Source: Ipomoea triloba (lineage: Eukaryota; Streptophyta; Magnoliopsida; Solanales; Convolvulaceae). Taken from it: 64,000 nt of DNA. The notes beneath the pieces were generated by a model. It had not been told where the DNA came from. It was given only the letters and a program-made list of their open reading frames with translations, and did no database searches. Both the position numbers and the translations under genes were made by a program. Positions 11,523 to 24,076 of the stretch are shown one piece after another. Every line of letters starts with the position of its first letter. The stretch's first letter is position 1. Location of the stretch: contig NC_044924.1 in assembly GCF_003576645.1 (NCBI RefSeq), forward strand, positions 31,247,480 through 31,311,479. The letters are read 5' to 3'.

Positions 11523-13290
11523 TATATATATATATATGAAAATTTTGAAGGCACCAATTACTTTCATACTTAGTACAAGTAGCATTGGTGTCAATCGATA
11601 TCATAGAGTTTCTCATATACGGAATATATATGGAAAGGACTAATATGTAGTTTTATCTGTGAGAAATGATAATAAATTTTGTTGAATCTATCTAACAAAA
11701 TGACCGAATGAATGTATGTTAGGCTTCATTTCTAGCTAGTATGAAAACAATGCATGCTTTAGACATTCTCAAAAATTATTTCTCATGAGATTCAACCACC
11801 CCCACCCTTCTCTATATATGGGTGATATTATATATTTTGACTTTATTTATTTTTGTATTTTTCTCCAAATTTGATACGATGGCTGCTTTCATACAGTTGC
11901 TTGCAGTCACTGCTCATTATTAAGCTAAAGTTTACGTATTGCAAAGTATAAATTAAAGGGACTTGAAAGAAAATTATTAAACAAAAAAAAAATAAAGGGA
12001 GAAATCACCTATGATCAACACCACCAAGTCAAAATGGAATGCACCAACTCATATATTCTATGGAGTAATACAAATAAATATATAGGGAAAAAAAATGGAT
12101 TATAAAATTACTTTTCACATGTAATTAAATATGTATGCATGACATTGGTCACTTTGTTATTATTTCTTGTTAATTATTGTTTAGATTTTAACTTGTGGTT
12201 ATTAGTATAAAAATAATAACTAAATTTAGATTGATAGTTAATTTTTGAAAAAAGAACGTGTTAAAAATGAATGGTAATTAATGGTAAATCATAGTAGAAT
12301 GATCAAATTAAAATCAGACATACTTAACTATATTGACGAGTAATATTGCAATTGATAATTATATAATGAACTAAAACAACTAGACATAATAGAGACCATG
12401 CTAGCTGCGAAACATCGTAAGAGACAAGAATGTTAGTTGGAGAGGAGGATTTATCTACGACTACTAAAAAAATCACACAACAGAAATTATATTGAAGGGT
12501 GGACCATTATGTGGGGCTAGCTTGGAGTGGGCATGGAGCAAAGGCATTACCGCATTAGGGCGCTAGAAGTGAAAAGTGACTCCATGGAAGCTATTCAATT
12601 GGTGAAGGGAGAGAACGAGTCAAGGAGACCAATATGTGAAACTAAATAAATAATGTCAAAATTGGAGACGAGTCTAGGATGTTCATTCGGTTAATAATTG
12701 AATGTATTAATCGAATCAAATTAAATAAATTTGTAAAATACTTTTAATTGTTAATCGAACCAAAATTTATATTTATAAATTAATTGAATCAATTTTTCTA
12801 AATATTCTATACAGCCAAAAGAGTCAATACTCCATCTAGAACTGTCAAAGTAGACCGAAGTTCGCGAGCGTCCCGCAGTGGAGTGGGTTAGGACTAAAAA
12901 AAAAAAATAAAAAAAAAGATTGCGAAAGAGCAAGCCTAACGGGTTGACCCGCTTTGACAATAGTTCTCACTATTAAAGTTCAATCATGTGACATTCTCTC
13001 AAAGAGAATTATCAATGTACTATCTGAACACAAGATGCTTGATATATTAAAAAAGTTGCCGACCAAATTATACACACCTGACCTCATATGACATGTCGCA
13101 AAGAGGAGAGCTGGAGAGGAGAGCACGGAAAAGAGCGTGGACAGTGGCGCAGCCTTTCCCTGCCCATGTCCGTTGGCCATTTATATAACATTAATATTTT
13201 TGCCTTTTATATATATTATATATAATACTGTAAATATTCTACTGCTACAGGCCTACAGCGTACACGAGAGCAAGAAAGGCAGGAAATCAT
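11523..13290. other. Gene-free AT-rich spacer upstream of GSH1
   Basis: No coding sequence or clear repeat structure beyond AT runs and A-rich homopolymers (12897-12916). The promoter of GSH1 should lie in the last few hundred bases, where TATATA-rich sequence at 13206-13228 is the only TATA candidate. Confidence 0.45.
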
Positions 13291-13299
13291 TACTTGCCC

Positions 13300-14101
13300 G
13301 CACATGCAACAGAGACATATACACACACCATTTCTCTATATATATTCCTTCCCCTTCACCCGACTCCTCCCTCCCTCCCTCCCTCCAAACCATTTATCTC
13401 TCAATTACTCGCAGACCCTAGAATTCTTGCTCTCTGCTTGCTGAATCCAGGTAAATTTTACTTTGTCGTCAATTTGGGGAGACTCTGTGGATCAAGAATT
13501 GATTTTTACCAAAATCCCATCTCTATTATTATGTTTTCTTCAGTGTTCCAATTTTTTCTTTTTTGTTATCTTAAATTTTGCTACTCATTTTGATGTATTC
13601 CAGAGGTGTGTAATTCAGTGTAGAATTAATGAATTGTCTTCCTAATTTCTAACACTTAAGTGTGTTTAGGAAAATGTTTTTCTGAAAAATTATTCATTTT
13701 TTGAGAAAACATTTTCATTTTAAATGTTTGGTTGCATTTCAGAATTCATTTTTCGGAAAATGAGCTTGTTTAATTAGAATCCACAATTATCTTTGTGGCA
13801 TGTCATCTTAGAAAGTAGTGAGACTTCACTAAGCCTCCACCCAGGGAATGAAACTGGACATGGCTGTTGTATTTTAATAACATAATAATGCATCAATGCC
13901 ACAGCTTTGATTTAATTGGACATCTTGCTGCCACTATCATTTGGCTGAATACTGAATCTTAACTTGGATAAAGTTTTAAATACTATTGTGTTTTATGCAT
14001 TGTGAAGGTTACTCACTGCAAACTGCCATTTTTGATTCAGTTTACTATTAGTATGAAGTGCTTGGTTGATTTTCCTGTTGATAATTTTTCAGGCAAAAAG
14101 C
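13300..14101 (+). other. GSH1 5' leader with an intron (13451-14092)
   Basis: A pyrimidine-rich leader (CCCT/CCTC repeats at 13368-13387) runs to a donor AG|GTAAATTT at 13450/13451. The acceptor TTTTTCAG ends at 14092, nine bases before the ATG, so nearly all of the leader is in a separate upstream exon. The intron carries a short repeat of GGAAAATG/CATTTTC words (13665-13765) also found at 28575-28705. The start of the leader is not determined. Confidence 0.6.
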
Positions 14102-17100
14102 ATGGCTTTGATGTCCCAGTCTGGGCCATCATATGGCATGCATTCAGAAGTGGTAAAATGTAAAGGTGGATGTAATAGTGTTGTGAACAGTATGGAGATG
14201 TTCAAAAGGAATGAAATTTTCTTTGGTTTGTCTTCCTCTTCACGGAGTTCATCAAAGGGTATGATAGGGTTGCGTTTGGATTGCAGTGGAGCAGGATCTA
14301 GACGAGGACACGGGGGGTTGACTGTTGCTGCAAGTCCTCCAACGGAGGATGTTGTTACTGCTGCAGAGCCGTTAACAAAAGAAGACCTCGTTGGATATCT
14401 TGCTTCTGGATGCAAGACAAAAGAAAAATGGAGGTTCACCTTTTAGCCTTCCTTGGTACTTTAAAATTAAAATCAAATGCTTCTTTGCAAACACCCTACT
14501 CCCTCCTATTCACCCATCTATGAAGGAATGGAAGAAACTTTTAGTTGTGATGCTGATTACGTGAACTTATATATGTTTCTTCACTATATTTATACCTTAG
14601 CCTTTTCCCAAGTGTTGCAATTCAGTTGGTTCAGGAAAGCATCTAAAACTTAGTTTATGCTTTTACACTGCCAAACTGCTTAATTTCCTATGGTTTTATG
14701 TTAATACTTGTAATTTGTGTGTGGAAGATTGTGAATTCTGTTAAGCAAGTGCATGGAAGCATGGGATGAGATCACTGATTCACTGGTTTTTCTTTGAGGC
14801 TAATTCACCAAATCTAGGAAACACGAACTTTAATATCTTTGCTGTGCAATATAGCTTCAAATATGTTTGCATGAACTGCAAATGACACAAACTGTCTAGC
14901 AACCTGACTCGTTTTGTGAATCTTGGCTATACAGGATAGGTACAGAGCATGAAAAGTTTGGTTTTGAGTTTGAGACTCTGCGGCCTATGAAGTATGAACA
15001 AATAGCTGAGTTGCTTAATGGCATTTCTGAGAGATTTGATTGGGATAAAATAATGGAAGGTGACAAAATTATTGGGCTAAAACAGGTATTTTGATTTTTT
15101 GATTTCAAATTTTGAAAAATTCTTGAACATCCACGTTTTATGTTTGAAACTATAGTCTTTTCACATTACTAACAAGTACCAAGTTAAATATTTCGGCATG
15201 TCAACTTCATTTTTCACTCTCATCTATCCTTCATATGATTTTCTGGAAATAACTTAATGAAGTTTATGTTGGTCTTTTATTGTGATTCTGTAAGAAACTT
15301 GATTCAATATTTTCTATTTGCAGGGAAAGCAAAGTATATCGTTGGAGCCTGGTGGTCAATTTGAGCTTAGTGGTGCACCACTTGAAACTCTGCATCAAAC
15401 TTGTGCAGAGGTTAATTCACATCTTTACCAGGTATGTGCTACAGCTCTAAATATCAAACCATAGTATATTGCATGTATCCAATTCTTTCATTTCTCATAA
15501 GGTTCTACGGTTTCTACCATCCCCACTGCAACTCTTTCCCTAAAAATGTACAAACAAACACGGACATTCCAGTGTAACCCTCCATTTCTTCATATACTGG
15601 AGGTTTTTCACAATATTTTGGTGACACTTGAATATGAATTGTTGTTAATGGCACAGGTAAAGGCTGTTGCAGAGGAGATGGGAATTGGATTTCTGGGAAT
15701 TGGGTTCCAACCGAAATGGGGGCTAAAAGACATACCGATAATGCCAAAGGTAGAATTTTATGTTTATAATCTATTCAAGTGATATGATCAAGAATGTTTC
15801 ATTAACTTAAATATATTGCTGAAAATTTTGCTTAGCTGCTGCATTTATTAATAGTGCTCTTTGACTCCAGGGGAGATATGAGATCATGAGAAACTACATG
15901 CCCAAAGTTGGCTCACTTGGACATGATATGATGTTTCGAACATGTACTGTTCAGGTACATATGTAATTCCTCTCTCACGGGTGTCTTATGTGGTGCACAC
16001 AAACCATTTCATTTCTCGACCTCTTTTTTGTGTTGTGTGCATGCACGTGATATTGTATGTATGCGTATTGGATTGCAAGCATGATCGATATAGCTGTTTT
16101 TTTCAGGTGAATCTGGACTTCAGTTCTGAAGCTGACATGATAAACAAGTTCCGTGCTGGTCTTTCATTGCAGCCTGTGAGAAACTTTGTTCATTCCTGTT
16201 TCCATTGGAACTATTTTTTATTTTTTTGACAAGTTATTTAGTAGGAAGTTTGTTCGTTCTACACTTCTATAGATCTAACTAGATGACGTAACAGATTGCT
16301 ACAGCCCTGTTTGCGAATTCACCTTTTACTGAAGGAAAACCTAATGGTTATCTCAGTATGAGAAGGTAAATTTTCTTTAGCAAGATATGGACTGTACAAT
16401 AAATATTATTGTTAAATGTCACGTTTTCTTTGTTTCGCCAGCCACATTTGGACTGATACGGATAGAAATCGTACTGGCATGCTTCCCTTCGTCTTTGATG
16501 ATTCCTTTGGGTAAGCTTGCATTTATTCTGATAAATCGAGCTAGATAGCATAGCATTTATGAATGACTTTATACTGGTTGTGAATATACTTTACTAAAAG
16601 CGGGAAAAAAAATGTTTTCATCATTTTTGAACTGTATTATGGATTATTTGTGTTACTTTATTTTTTAAATTGCACAATCTGAGACACCCCTCCTCCCACC
16701 CTCACGGCACAAAAAAAACTATTTCTTTCTTGGACGAGATTGGGGATGAAGCTGCACTTTGACCAAAATGGTATCAACTAATGAAAACTGTCACTCAAAT
16801 GAATAAAGTGGTTTAAGTTGATTTGTCCATATGCAGTTTAGCTACCTTTCTGTAAAAAATATGCTTGTTAGGGAGCTATGAACATTAAGATTTTTATTTT
16901 TAATGAGCTTATTAGCATGTTGGTTTGGTGTTTCTATGTTTTGATGGGCACAGGTTTGAGCAGTATGTAGACTATGCGCTTGACGTCCCCATGTATTTTG
17001 TCTATCGAAAAAAGAAGTATATTGATTGTACTGGAATGTCCTTCAGGGTAATCCATTGTTTTTAACCAATCACCCTTTCCTGTTTTATTCTACCTGCTTT

Positions 17101-18418
17101 ACCAACATTAAACCTTTGGCAGGATTTCATGGTGGGGAAACTGCCTCCTATTCCCGGAGAATATCCCACACTTAATGACTGGGAGAACCATTTGACAACA
17201 ATATTTCCCGAGGTACAAACTGCGTTTGTTAAATATTTTCCTTAATAATCTATGATATTTTGTTTGCTCAATTAGAATGTAGGTTTCTATATTATGGCTG
17301 AAACTTAGTTACTTACTTTTTTCAGGTGAGACTTAAAAGGTACCTGGAAATGCGAGGGGCCGATGGAGGACCTTGGAGGCGATTATGTGCATTGCCTGCT
17401 TTCTGGGTATGTGACATTTTTAAATCATATGTTCTTCTAATCATCGTAGGCTTTTCAGATTTATTGACTTGTAGAGAAACCTTTTACCTAAAGACTAAGT
17501 TCTTGGTAATGATCTTTGAACCTCAGGTTGGTTTATTGTACGATGATATATCTTTACAAAGTATTCTGGACATGACAGCAGATTGGACTATGGGAGAACG
17601 AGAGATGTTGAGGAATAAGGTAACACTGTTTTTGGAAAAATTAAACATCTTGCAAGACAAACAATTAATGAAAAGCTTTGCTATTAGGTTCCTAAAAGTG
17701 GCTTGAATACACCATTTCGAGACGGTTTGCTCAAGCATGTTGCTCAAGATGTTCTGCACTTGGCGAAAGTGAGTAAACAAAGCATGTTGTAGCCAGTCAT
17801 ATCGTTGAGGAAGTTGGCACTACAGCTTTTCACCTCTCGTCTCCTCCTACGAGTTAACTCATCCGTTCATTCTTCTTACGTGCAGGGAGGTCTGGAAAGA
17901 AGAGGCTATAAGGAAACCGGGTTTCTGAATGCAGTAGCTGAAGTCGTCAACACAGGTAACATAGTACTATATAGGTTTAAACCCTAAACCTGAGGGCCCC
18001 TCACCCCTTGCTCTGGGGATTGTGAGAGAAGGTAAATCACGAGATGTACCTCAATGACACAGGGTTTGAGTGCTCGCCTCATTGAGGATTCAAACCCAAG
18101 TGTTGGTTAGGTCAGTGCACCCACCCACAACCTTTCAACCACTGAGTTATACCCCAGGGGCCCGGGGGAAACATAGCACTATATGTGTGCACACATTGCT
18201 GTCTTAAATCTATTTCAACTATGCTTGAGATGGTTTTTGAAGAATTTAGCCGTGTACGCGAAACCTCCTTAGAGTGTTAAATTAGTAGAAACATTTATCG
18301 ATTGAACATTATATTTGTATGCCTTATAGGCGTGACGCCAGCCGAGAAGCTCCTGGAATTGTACCATGGGAATTGGGGGCAAAATGTTGATCCTGTATTT
18401 GAGGAGTTGCTTTACTGA
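14102..18418 (+). CDS. GSH1: Glutamate-cysteine ligase, chloroplastic (gamma-glutamylcysteine synthetase)
   Basis: ATP-dependent joining of L-glutamate and L-cysteine, the first step of glutathione synthesis, in plastids. Fifteen coding exons: 14102-14433, 14935-15085, 15324-15431, 15657-15749, 15871-15954, 16107-16175, 16295-16365, 16442-16510, 16954-17047, 17123-17212, 17326-17406, 17527-17619, 17688-17768, 17886-17955, 18330-18418. All introns are GT-AG and the joined frame is 524 aa, close to the plant norm. Residues 1 to about 75 form a Ser/Arg-rich transit peptide. The body has [21 protein letters not shown], and the C-terminal signature ending [10 protein letters not shown]. Cys188 and Cys408 match the conserved redox pair CC1. 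Cys351 is present, but its CC2 partner is Pro366 (KLPPIPG), as expected outside rosids. Intron 15 holds a SINE. No frameshift seen. Confidence 0.96.
17985..18165 (-). mobile_element. tRNA-derived SINE in the last intron of GSH1
   Basis: On the minus strand there is a Pol III A box TAACTCAGTGG (18149-18139) and a B box GGTTTGAATCC (18096-18086) with 42 bases between them, in the order and spacing of a tRNA-related SINE head. A G+C-rich body follows to about 17985. It lies within the intron 17956-18329, antisense to GSH1. Short related 'gaggtaaatc' pieces occur near 1245 and 61400. Confidence 0.78.
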
Positions 18419-19221
18419 GGATAAACAAGAAAGAAGCTGTGTAGGTTGTGGTCTGGGGTTTTGTTTTTGTGCTGTAATCATTCTTGAAAACACTTTAGGG
18501 CAACTTGTGTTTAGAATAAAGGAGATGTATTTTGGTCCAATCTTTGTTGGGTATTTTATATAGATGGGTGCTTGAGGTTTCAAGCATGCTACCCAAAACT
18601 TTAATTCATATTTCGGGTGTTAAAATATCACTTTAAGTTTTGTAGGAATATATTAAAATTGTTGATGAGACGAGCAAGTCGCGAACTCGCGATTTTTTTA
18701 GTACGAGAATCATATTCTATTTACTAGATCATTCTTGTTGGGACTTATTTTCGTTGTATATATTTTGAGGCATAGATTACTTGTCATTTCCATATTTTAA
18801 TAAAATTAGGTGATTGCTTTTTTGTTTTCCAATGACAAGGGAAATTTGAAGATAGACTTAGATAAAAATATATCAGCAAAAGTCAAACCGTAACCTTTAA
18901 CTACAAACAAAAATTATATTACACTCATTCAAAATCTATTTTAAAAAAAAGCTAATGATTTTAGTCCATTTGTTGTACCAATCTATTAGACCCATATGTG
19001 TCACCTAAATCGGGTAAAGCAAGTATTTAGTCTATTGTAGAGAAATATTTATTTTTGGTCCCACAAGTATGAGACTATTTCAACATTTGGTCCTTGACTA
19101 TTAAAATTTTCAGATTTAAAATCTTTCCGATCAAATTCCGATCACGTGTGACCATTTTTCTTGGCGATTGAAATATTTCAAAGGGAAAATTTGTCTTTTT
19201 ATTAAAAAAAAATTTCCTCAT

Positions 19222-19845
19222 TGTACGTTCATACTCGGTTAGAATAGTACCAAGTTGAGCGTAGGTAACCGCAGTTTCACGGACACTGAGTGCTGCCATG
19301 ATTGGATGAAACTCATCGCCTAACTGGGTAATTGCATGAATAACAAGGTCTTCATCCGAGATAGGATGTTGAGCTAAAGCTAAGTCGTCAGCAATGGACT
19401 TCATGTCTTGAAGAAATTCTGAAATCGTCCGGGACCCTCTTGGATTTCTGACCAGCTTTGCTTTGAGCGATATAACTCGTCCTTTAGAGGAGCTGGCATA
19501 GCTGGACGTAAGGCGAGACCATGCGTTTGCGGCCGTTGTGACAGAGGATAGAACTGGTTGAATCGTATCTGTGCAGCTACCAAGTAGAGCAGCAAGGATT
19601 ATCTGGTCTTGTCGTACCCAATTTGTATGGGCAGGGTTATGAGTTGTTGATGCAGTATCAAGGAATTTAGCAAGCTCCTTAATAGTGCAATCAATGTATC
19701 CCAGAAGGTCAAGACCAATGAGAGTTGCACGAACTTGTTGACGCCAAACTGGAAAATTTGCATCAGTAAGGCGGATTGGAAAGTTGGTTGGGGCGGATAT
19801 TTGGATAATAGCAGTGGTGGAAGTAGTGGTGGAAGTACTCGCCAT
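19222..19845 (-). pseudogene. Truncated Ty1/copia gag (UBN2-type) fragment
   Basis: Minus-strand frame starting at ATG 19845, about 208 codons of gag-like protein. The text FPVWRQQVRATLIGLDLLGY, VRQDQIILAALLGS, SRTISEFLQDMKSIADDLA and QLGDEFHPIMAAL follows the order of plant copia gag (UBN2/retrotran_gag) proteins. It breaks off after YERTM where foldback-element DNA begins, so the zinc knuckle, protease, integrase and reverse transcriptase are missing. This is a dead fragment. A part of it recurs at 36712-36854. Confidence 0.88.
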
Positions 19846-19901
19846 AAGAATGAATTAGGAAGAGAAGGGTAAAAAAAATGTATAAGTCTCGTGAGAGTCA
19901 G

Positions 19902-20119
19902 GCTCTGATACCATGTGAGAATGGGAAAGTCTATATATTCTGATGATTGAAACTATTGTACTGAGAAGGTATATTCTGATGATTGAAACTATTGTACTGA
20001 GAAGGTATAAATAGAAGAAATACTAGCAACAACTCTAGACCAATTCTAAAGGAGATAAAATATAACCATCTAGACTAAATCAACAAACTAAACATGTGAA
20101 TAATATTAATGTTTAATAA
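19902..20119 (-). mobile_element. Copia LTR and primer binding site (copy 1)
   Basis: TGGTATCAGAGC (minus strand, 19913-19902) is a standard primer binding site for initiator methionine tRNA. The LTR lies to its right (19914 to about 20119), ending on the minus strand in ..CATTCTCACA. Inside, a segment of about 36 bp (TTCTGATGATTGAAACTATT..) is tandemly doubled at about 19938-20010; the second copy at 36.9 kb has only one. The second LTR and the rest of the element are absent. Confidence 0.75.
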
Positions 20120-21105
20120 CCTTCTTCTTCCCACCCGCAGCCCTCTTCCCCCTCCTTCTTCTTCTTCTTCTTCTTCTTCTTCTTCTCCTACTACCATAAT
20201 GTACAGTACATCCTTTCTCCATCCTAGCAGCAGCTGAAGTCGTCGCCACCACCTAGCAGGCAGCAGCAGCCGACGTCTTCGCCGCCCGCAATAGCCAGCT
20301 ACATCCTTCGTCGTGGACCGCTTCTGTCGTCACTACCTCGTTTCTCCTTTTCTAATTCCGGTAATTTCTCAGAACTCTTAGCACAATTCGACCAATGCAT
20401 ATGTTTCTACAAAGGATGTACTGTACATTATTTTAGAAGAAGAAGATGAAGAAACAGAATGGAGAATGAGGAATGAGGGTGGAAAGAAGAAGGGGGAAGA
20501 GGGCTGCGGGTGGGAAGAAGAAAAGGTTTGGGGAATGAGGAATTTTTTTTTAATAAAAAGACAATTTTGCCCTTTAAAATATTTCACTCGCCGGCAAAAC
20601 TCACCCGTGGGCGGAATCTAATCAAAAGGACCAAATATGGTAGAAAGTACTAAATTTTGGGAATTTTAATAATTAGGATCAAATGTGGAAATGATCTCAG
20701 TACTAAATTTTGGGAATTTTAATAGTTAGGATCAAATGTGGAAATGATCTCAAACTTGTAGGACCAAAAGTGGAAATTAGCGGCTTGGAGGATTTAGGAT
20801 TCTCACAATCTCACGCTCGTTTCTTTCAAGTAAGAACACGAAATCCTATGAATGTTAACCAAATGAATGTCAAGTATAGGATAACTATTGAAAAAGCTTT
20901 TGTTGAAGTAAGATAATGTTTTTATTCCTCACGTGTTTGTGAAAATGTCTCAATGAATATGTGTTTTGTGCCCACAAGCTATGTATCCTGTCAATTGCTT
21001 CATTTCTGTTATTTAATTGAAAATAAACCAGTTTCTAGTTCATTAGTTATGGTTGAATGGATATATTATTTGTGAATAAATATTTTGATATGTATCAATT
21101 TTTAG

Positions 21106-22288
21106 ATGAAGTACATGAAGCCATTAAACTTGTTCCAAGAATTGGTAAAGTCACGGGGTCGTTTGCTTGGTTTGGATGTGGGCAATAAGTATGTTGGTTT
21201 AGCTGTCTCAGATGTACAAAATAAATTAGCATCACCACTGAGGTAATATAACTTGTACAAAACTATTAACTGTAATGTCCCTTTTCAGCATTTATAGTTT
21301 GAGTTAAGTTTTACAGTTTTCTTTTATTCATATGATTTTGTTGACACTGTGTTTGTAGTGTGTTGATTCGCAAAAAATCAAATATTGACTTGATGACCAC
21401 TGATTTCCAGTCTCTTGTAAGGCTTTCTTTCTCAAATTGTACTCTTCCTGGTTTACCTTGATTTCTTTAAGGATTAAGATTGTTTGGTCATTTAAATCAT
21501 CTGCCGTTTTGATTGTGTACAGATCTCTGAGCTTTCCTTGAAGGGATTCATTTTTGGCTACCCTTTTGATCGACAACGAAACAATCCAGATGTAGGTCTT
21601 AGTTCAGTTGTGTGTGTGTGTGTGTGTTCTCTTTCCGGGTATCGAAATTTTGATACATCCTCTCTTTGCTAGGCTGTGCAAGTTAAACTTCTGATTGATG
21701 ATCTTTGTGAAACTGGAAAACTTGTTGACCTAAAATACACGTTTTGGGATGAAAGCTTCTCATCCAAGGTATGCTCTTTATATTCTTTTTTTTTTGAATC
21801 CCAGTAATTGCCTTTAGACCTTATTACAGGAGGATAAACTTAGGCCTATATATCTTATTCAATGAATCATGGAAGTAATATATCCCCAAAAGAAAAAACT
21901 CTTCTGTGAGCCTTTGACAACCGATATAGAAGTTGCTATGATTCCAAGTTATCATTTTGTGTCTGCAGAGTGTAGAAATGTTACTGAAGCCTTTAAATTT
22001 GCATCCGGTTCAGTCGAAGACTATAGTGGACAAATTTGCTGCTGTTGAAATACTCCAGGTAACAACAACATTGAACAGACATCTCTAGGTGATCTGATGT
22101 ACAGTGGCTTTAACATCGTACTTTGGATACAATAATCTGTTTGGTTGTAGCAGGGGTACTTGGATTATGTCAATAGAAATGAGAAGATGAAGTTATCAGC
22201 TAGAAGTGATGCAACAAAGGATAGTGAAGAGGCAACTGATGAAGATGGAATTAAAATTCATAGAACAAATTTGTCTAAATATGAATAA
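21106..22288 (+). CDS. YqgF/RuvX-like RNase H-fold protein, copy 1, with altered C-terminus
   Basis: Six coding exons: 21106-21242, 21359-21416, 21523-21591, 21673-21768, 21969-22058, 22154-22288; 194 aa. Bacterial YqgF is a pre-16S rRNA nuclease with an RNase H fold; plant relatives are probably organellar or nuclear-encoded versions of unknown exact role. Candidate active-site acids are kept: Asp in GLDVG, Glu in FWDES, Asp in IVDKFAAVEILQGYLD. The ATG directly follows an acceptor (TTTTTAG), so an upstream leader exon is likely, probably ending at the donor GTAAGA at 20908. The last exon is normal to GGA-ATT-AAA (22255) and then runs into foreign DNA, adding IHRTNLSKYE before a stop in place of PSVA. 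The original last exon is still present downstream at 24077-24193. No transit peptide is obvious. Confidence 0.85.
22059..22255. repeat. Left copy of a 197-bp direct repeat flanking the inserted element piece
   Basis: 22059-22255 matches 23982-24178 without indels and with only a few substitutions (for example atacaata/atacgata and atcagct/atctgct). It covers the end of intron 5 and most of the last exon of YqgF copy 1. Copy 2 of the gene has this sequence once. Confidence 0.9.
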
Positions 22289-23981
22289 TAATTTAATGAT
22301 AAATTACGGGAATAAACTGAACAATTAAGCTTGAAGGAACCCAAATATGATGATGGAAAATATTTAAGCAAGCCTAAGAGCTAGAGAAGGCCCATTTATT
22401 ATTACGAGTGTGCTAATTATTTAAAGCAAATCCATATGCCTTAAACAACCAAATAAGCCCAATTATAATAACAATTTTTTTTTTTAAAGTAACTGGGCCT
22501 GGCCGAAAAAGGGCCAAACCCAGCCCAACTTTATTATCTCATTACATCAGTTCCTTAATCATTCAATTGACCCAAAACCAAAAACCTAGCTACACAACAT
22601 AAACCATCCGCAGCCAGTGAGAGAGTATTACCGGAAAAACAGAGAGAGACGCGGAGAGAGGTCGCCGGCCAGAGCCCGCCGTTTGCGCCACCGCCATTGT
22701 TGACGCACCGGCATCCCTCAGCCGCCGCCGCCACCATTCACCGCACGCGGTTCCGTCCACAGTCCAACGGCAAACGACCAAAACCAGAGAGAGAGACGAT
22801 GATTGCCACCGACGCTCCGCCGACCGCGACTTCAAATTGCGTCGTCGCCACCTAGCGACCACCGGACCTGAGACAGCCGCCGTTCGCCCCTGTTCGCGAC
22901 ACCAACCGTCGTCCGCCGATCGAAGGATCCGTCATCACCGGTCACCGTCAGTCGTCGTTGCTGCCGTTTTCCTTTTCGCAGCGCCAACGTCCGCCGTCGA
23001 TCTAGCCGCGACGCCACCGGATTCATCTAGCCGCGACGCCACCGGATTCCTCTCGGCGTCGTCGACAGGAGCCTGAAGCGACGTCGCCGGAGATCCCAGC
23101 TCTGCCACCGCCGAATCTCTCCGTTGCAACAGATTGCGGTCGTCCAGCAGAGAGAGATAGATCGACGAGAGAGAGATCGACGGAAAAGGGAGAGAGAACA
23201 CTGGAAGACGAGTCGGCTGGTACACCGGCGCTCGCCACCCTCAACCCAACACTGCCGCCCCTCCGCCGTCCCAGCAGACTGCGGCAAATAAGAAAAAGAG
23301 AGAGAGAGACTCAGCGGCGAGCGTAGCTTGGGAAGCCAGCCTCGCCACCGCCTTCTGCCTCCGTCGCCCACCATCTACCACTATCGCCACCGAAAAGAGA
23401 CCGTAACCGGCGAACAAATCCGGCAACTCTCCAGCGAAAGCAGATTACAGCAGGTTTATTTATTTATTTTTACTATTAATTAATTTCGAAATTATTCCTT
23501 TATATTCCGAAAAACAATAGTTGCTCGAAAAAATAACAATTATATATATATACATATATGAAACTCGATATATATGTGGACAGATACTGGAACAGTGATA
23601 TACAAACAGCATAATACTTTCTACGAAAAAACAGTAAAACATATACTGCATATTATATTAATCAGATATGTACCTGATATAATTTAAACAACTAGGCAGA
23701 GGTTAAACATGCTCTGATACTAAATGTTAGATCAAATATACAAACATAGAAGTTGTAATAATCTAACCTTATTGCGGAAGCTAATAGGATCATGTACCTC
23801 CAGCCATAGTTGTCATATCCGTAGCATTACTTGAAGGACTTGAAGGATTGTGAGGAATATTAGAGTATTTTTGTCTACCACTTGTCTCCTGGGCAACTAG
23901 ATGGTGTAGTCTGTGTCGCTATACCAGGAGCAGTGGGAGGACCATTGCTTAAATAGCCTACGTGCCATCATTATAGACTAA
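22256..23981. mobile_element. 1.7-kb piece of the 29-36 kb LTR element inside YqgF copy 1
   Basis: This stretch matches about 35057-36594 and appears identical outside the gap at 35287. It includes the G+C-rich island (about 22600-23450), a primer-binding-site-like GCTCTGATACTA (23711-23722), and the first about 262 bp of the LTR (from 23725). It is cut off inside the LTR on the right and inside the interior on the left, so it did not arrive by normal LTR transposition. The short minus- and plus-strand open frames in the G+C-rich island overlap each other and resemble no family I know; I regard them as non-coding. Confidence 0.85.
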
Positions 23982-24076
23982 GTAACAACAACATTGAACA
24001 GACATCTCTAGGTGATCTGATGTACAGTGGCTTTAACATCGTACTTTGGATACGATAATCTGTTTGGTTGTAGCAG

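Larger units (their letters stand above)
18960..20775. mobile_element. Foldback element (copy 1) with a copia fragment inserted in its left arm
   Basis: Sequence at about 19040-19220 ('tttttggtcccacaagta..', 'ttgtctttttattaaaaaaa') is the inverted counterpart of about 20540-20775. The arms continue inward: 'cttcttcttcccacccgcag' (20122) pairs with its complement at about 20500, and ATGTACAGTACATCC (20199) with GGATGTACTGTACAT (20412). The left arm is broken between about 19221 and 20120 by copia retrotransposon sequence. A CTT microsatellite lies at about 20155-20186. The right end directly adjoins the 5' region of YqgF copy 1. Confidence 0.75.

Noticed and set aside
13137..13645. Open frames in the GSH1 leader and first intron
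   Set aside because: They cross the TATA-rich promoter, the CT-rich leader and the splice donor at 13451; no family similarity.
20710..20907. Open frame joined in phase to YqgF exon 1 across the donor at 20908
   Set aside because: It begins inside the foldback arm without an ATG and has no similarity to the family N-terminus; more likely leader sequence. The ATG at 21106 fits homologues.
22555..23426. Overlapping open frames on both strands in the G+C-rich island, repeated at 35284-36039
   Set aside because: They overlap in several frames, follow from high G+C content, lack any recognised domain, and lie in the leader of an LTR element.
22256..23981. Normal LTR retrotransposon insertion into YqgF copy 1
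   Set aside because: The piece lacks one LTR, is cut in the middle of the other, and has a 197-bp flanking repeat instead of a 5-bp target duplication.
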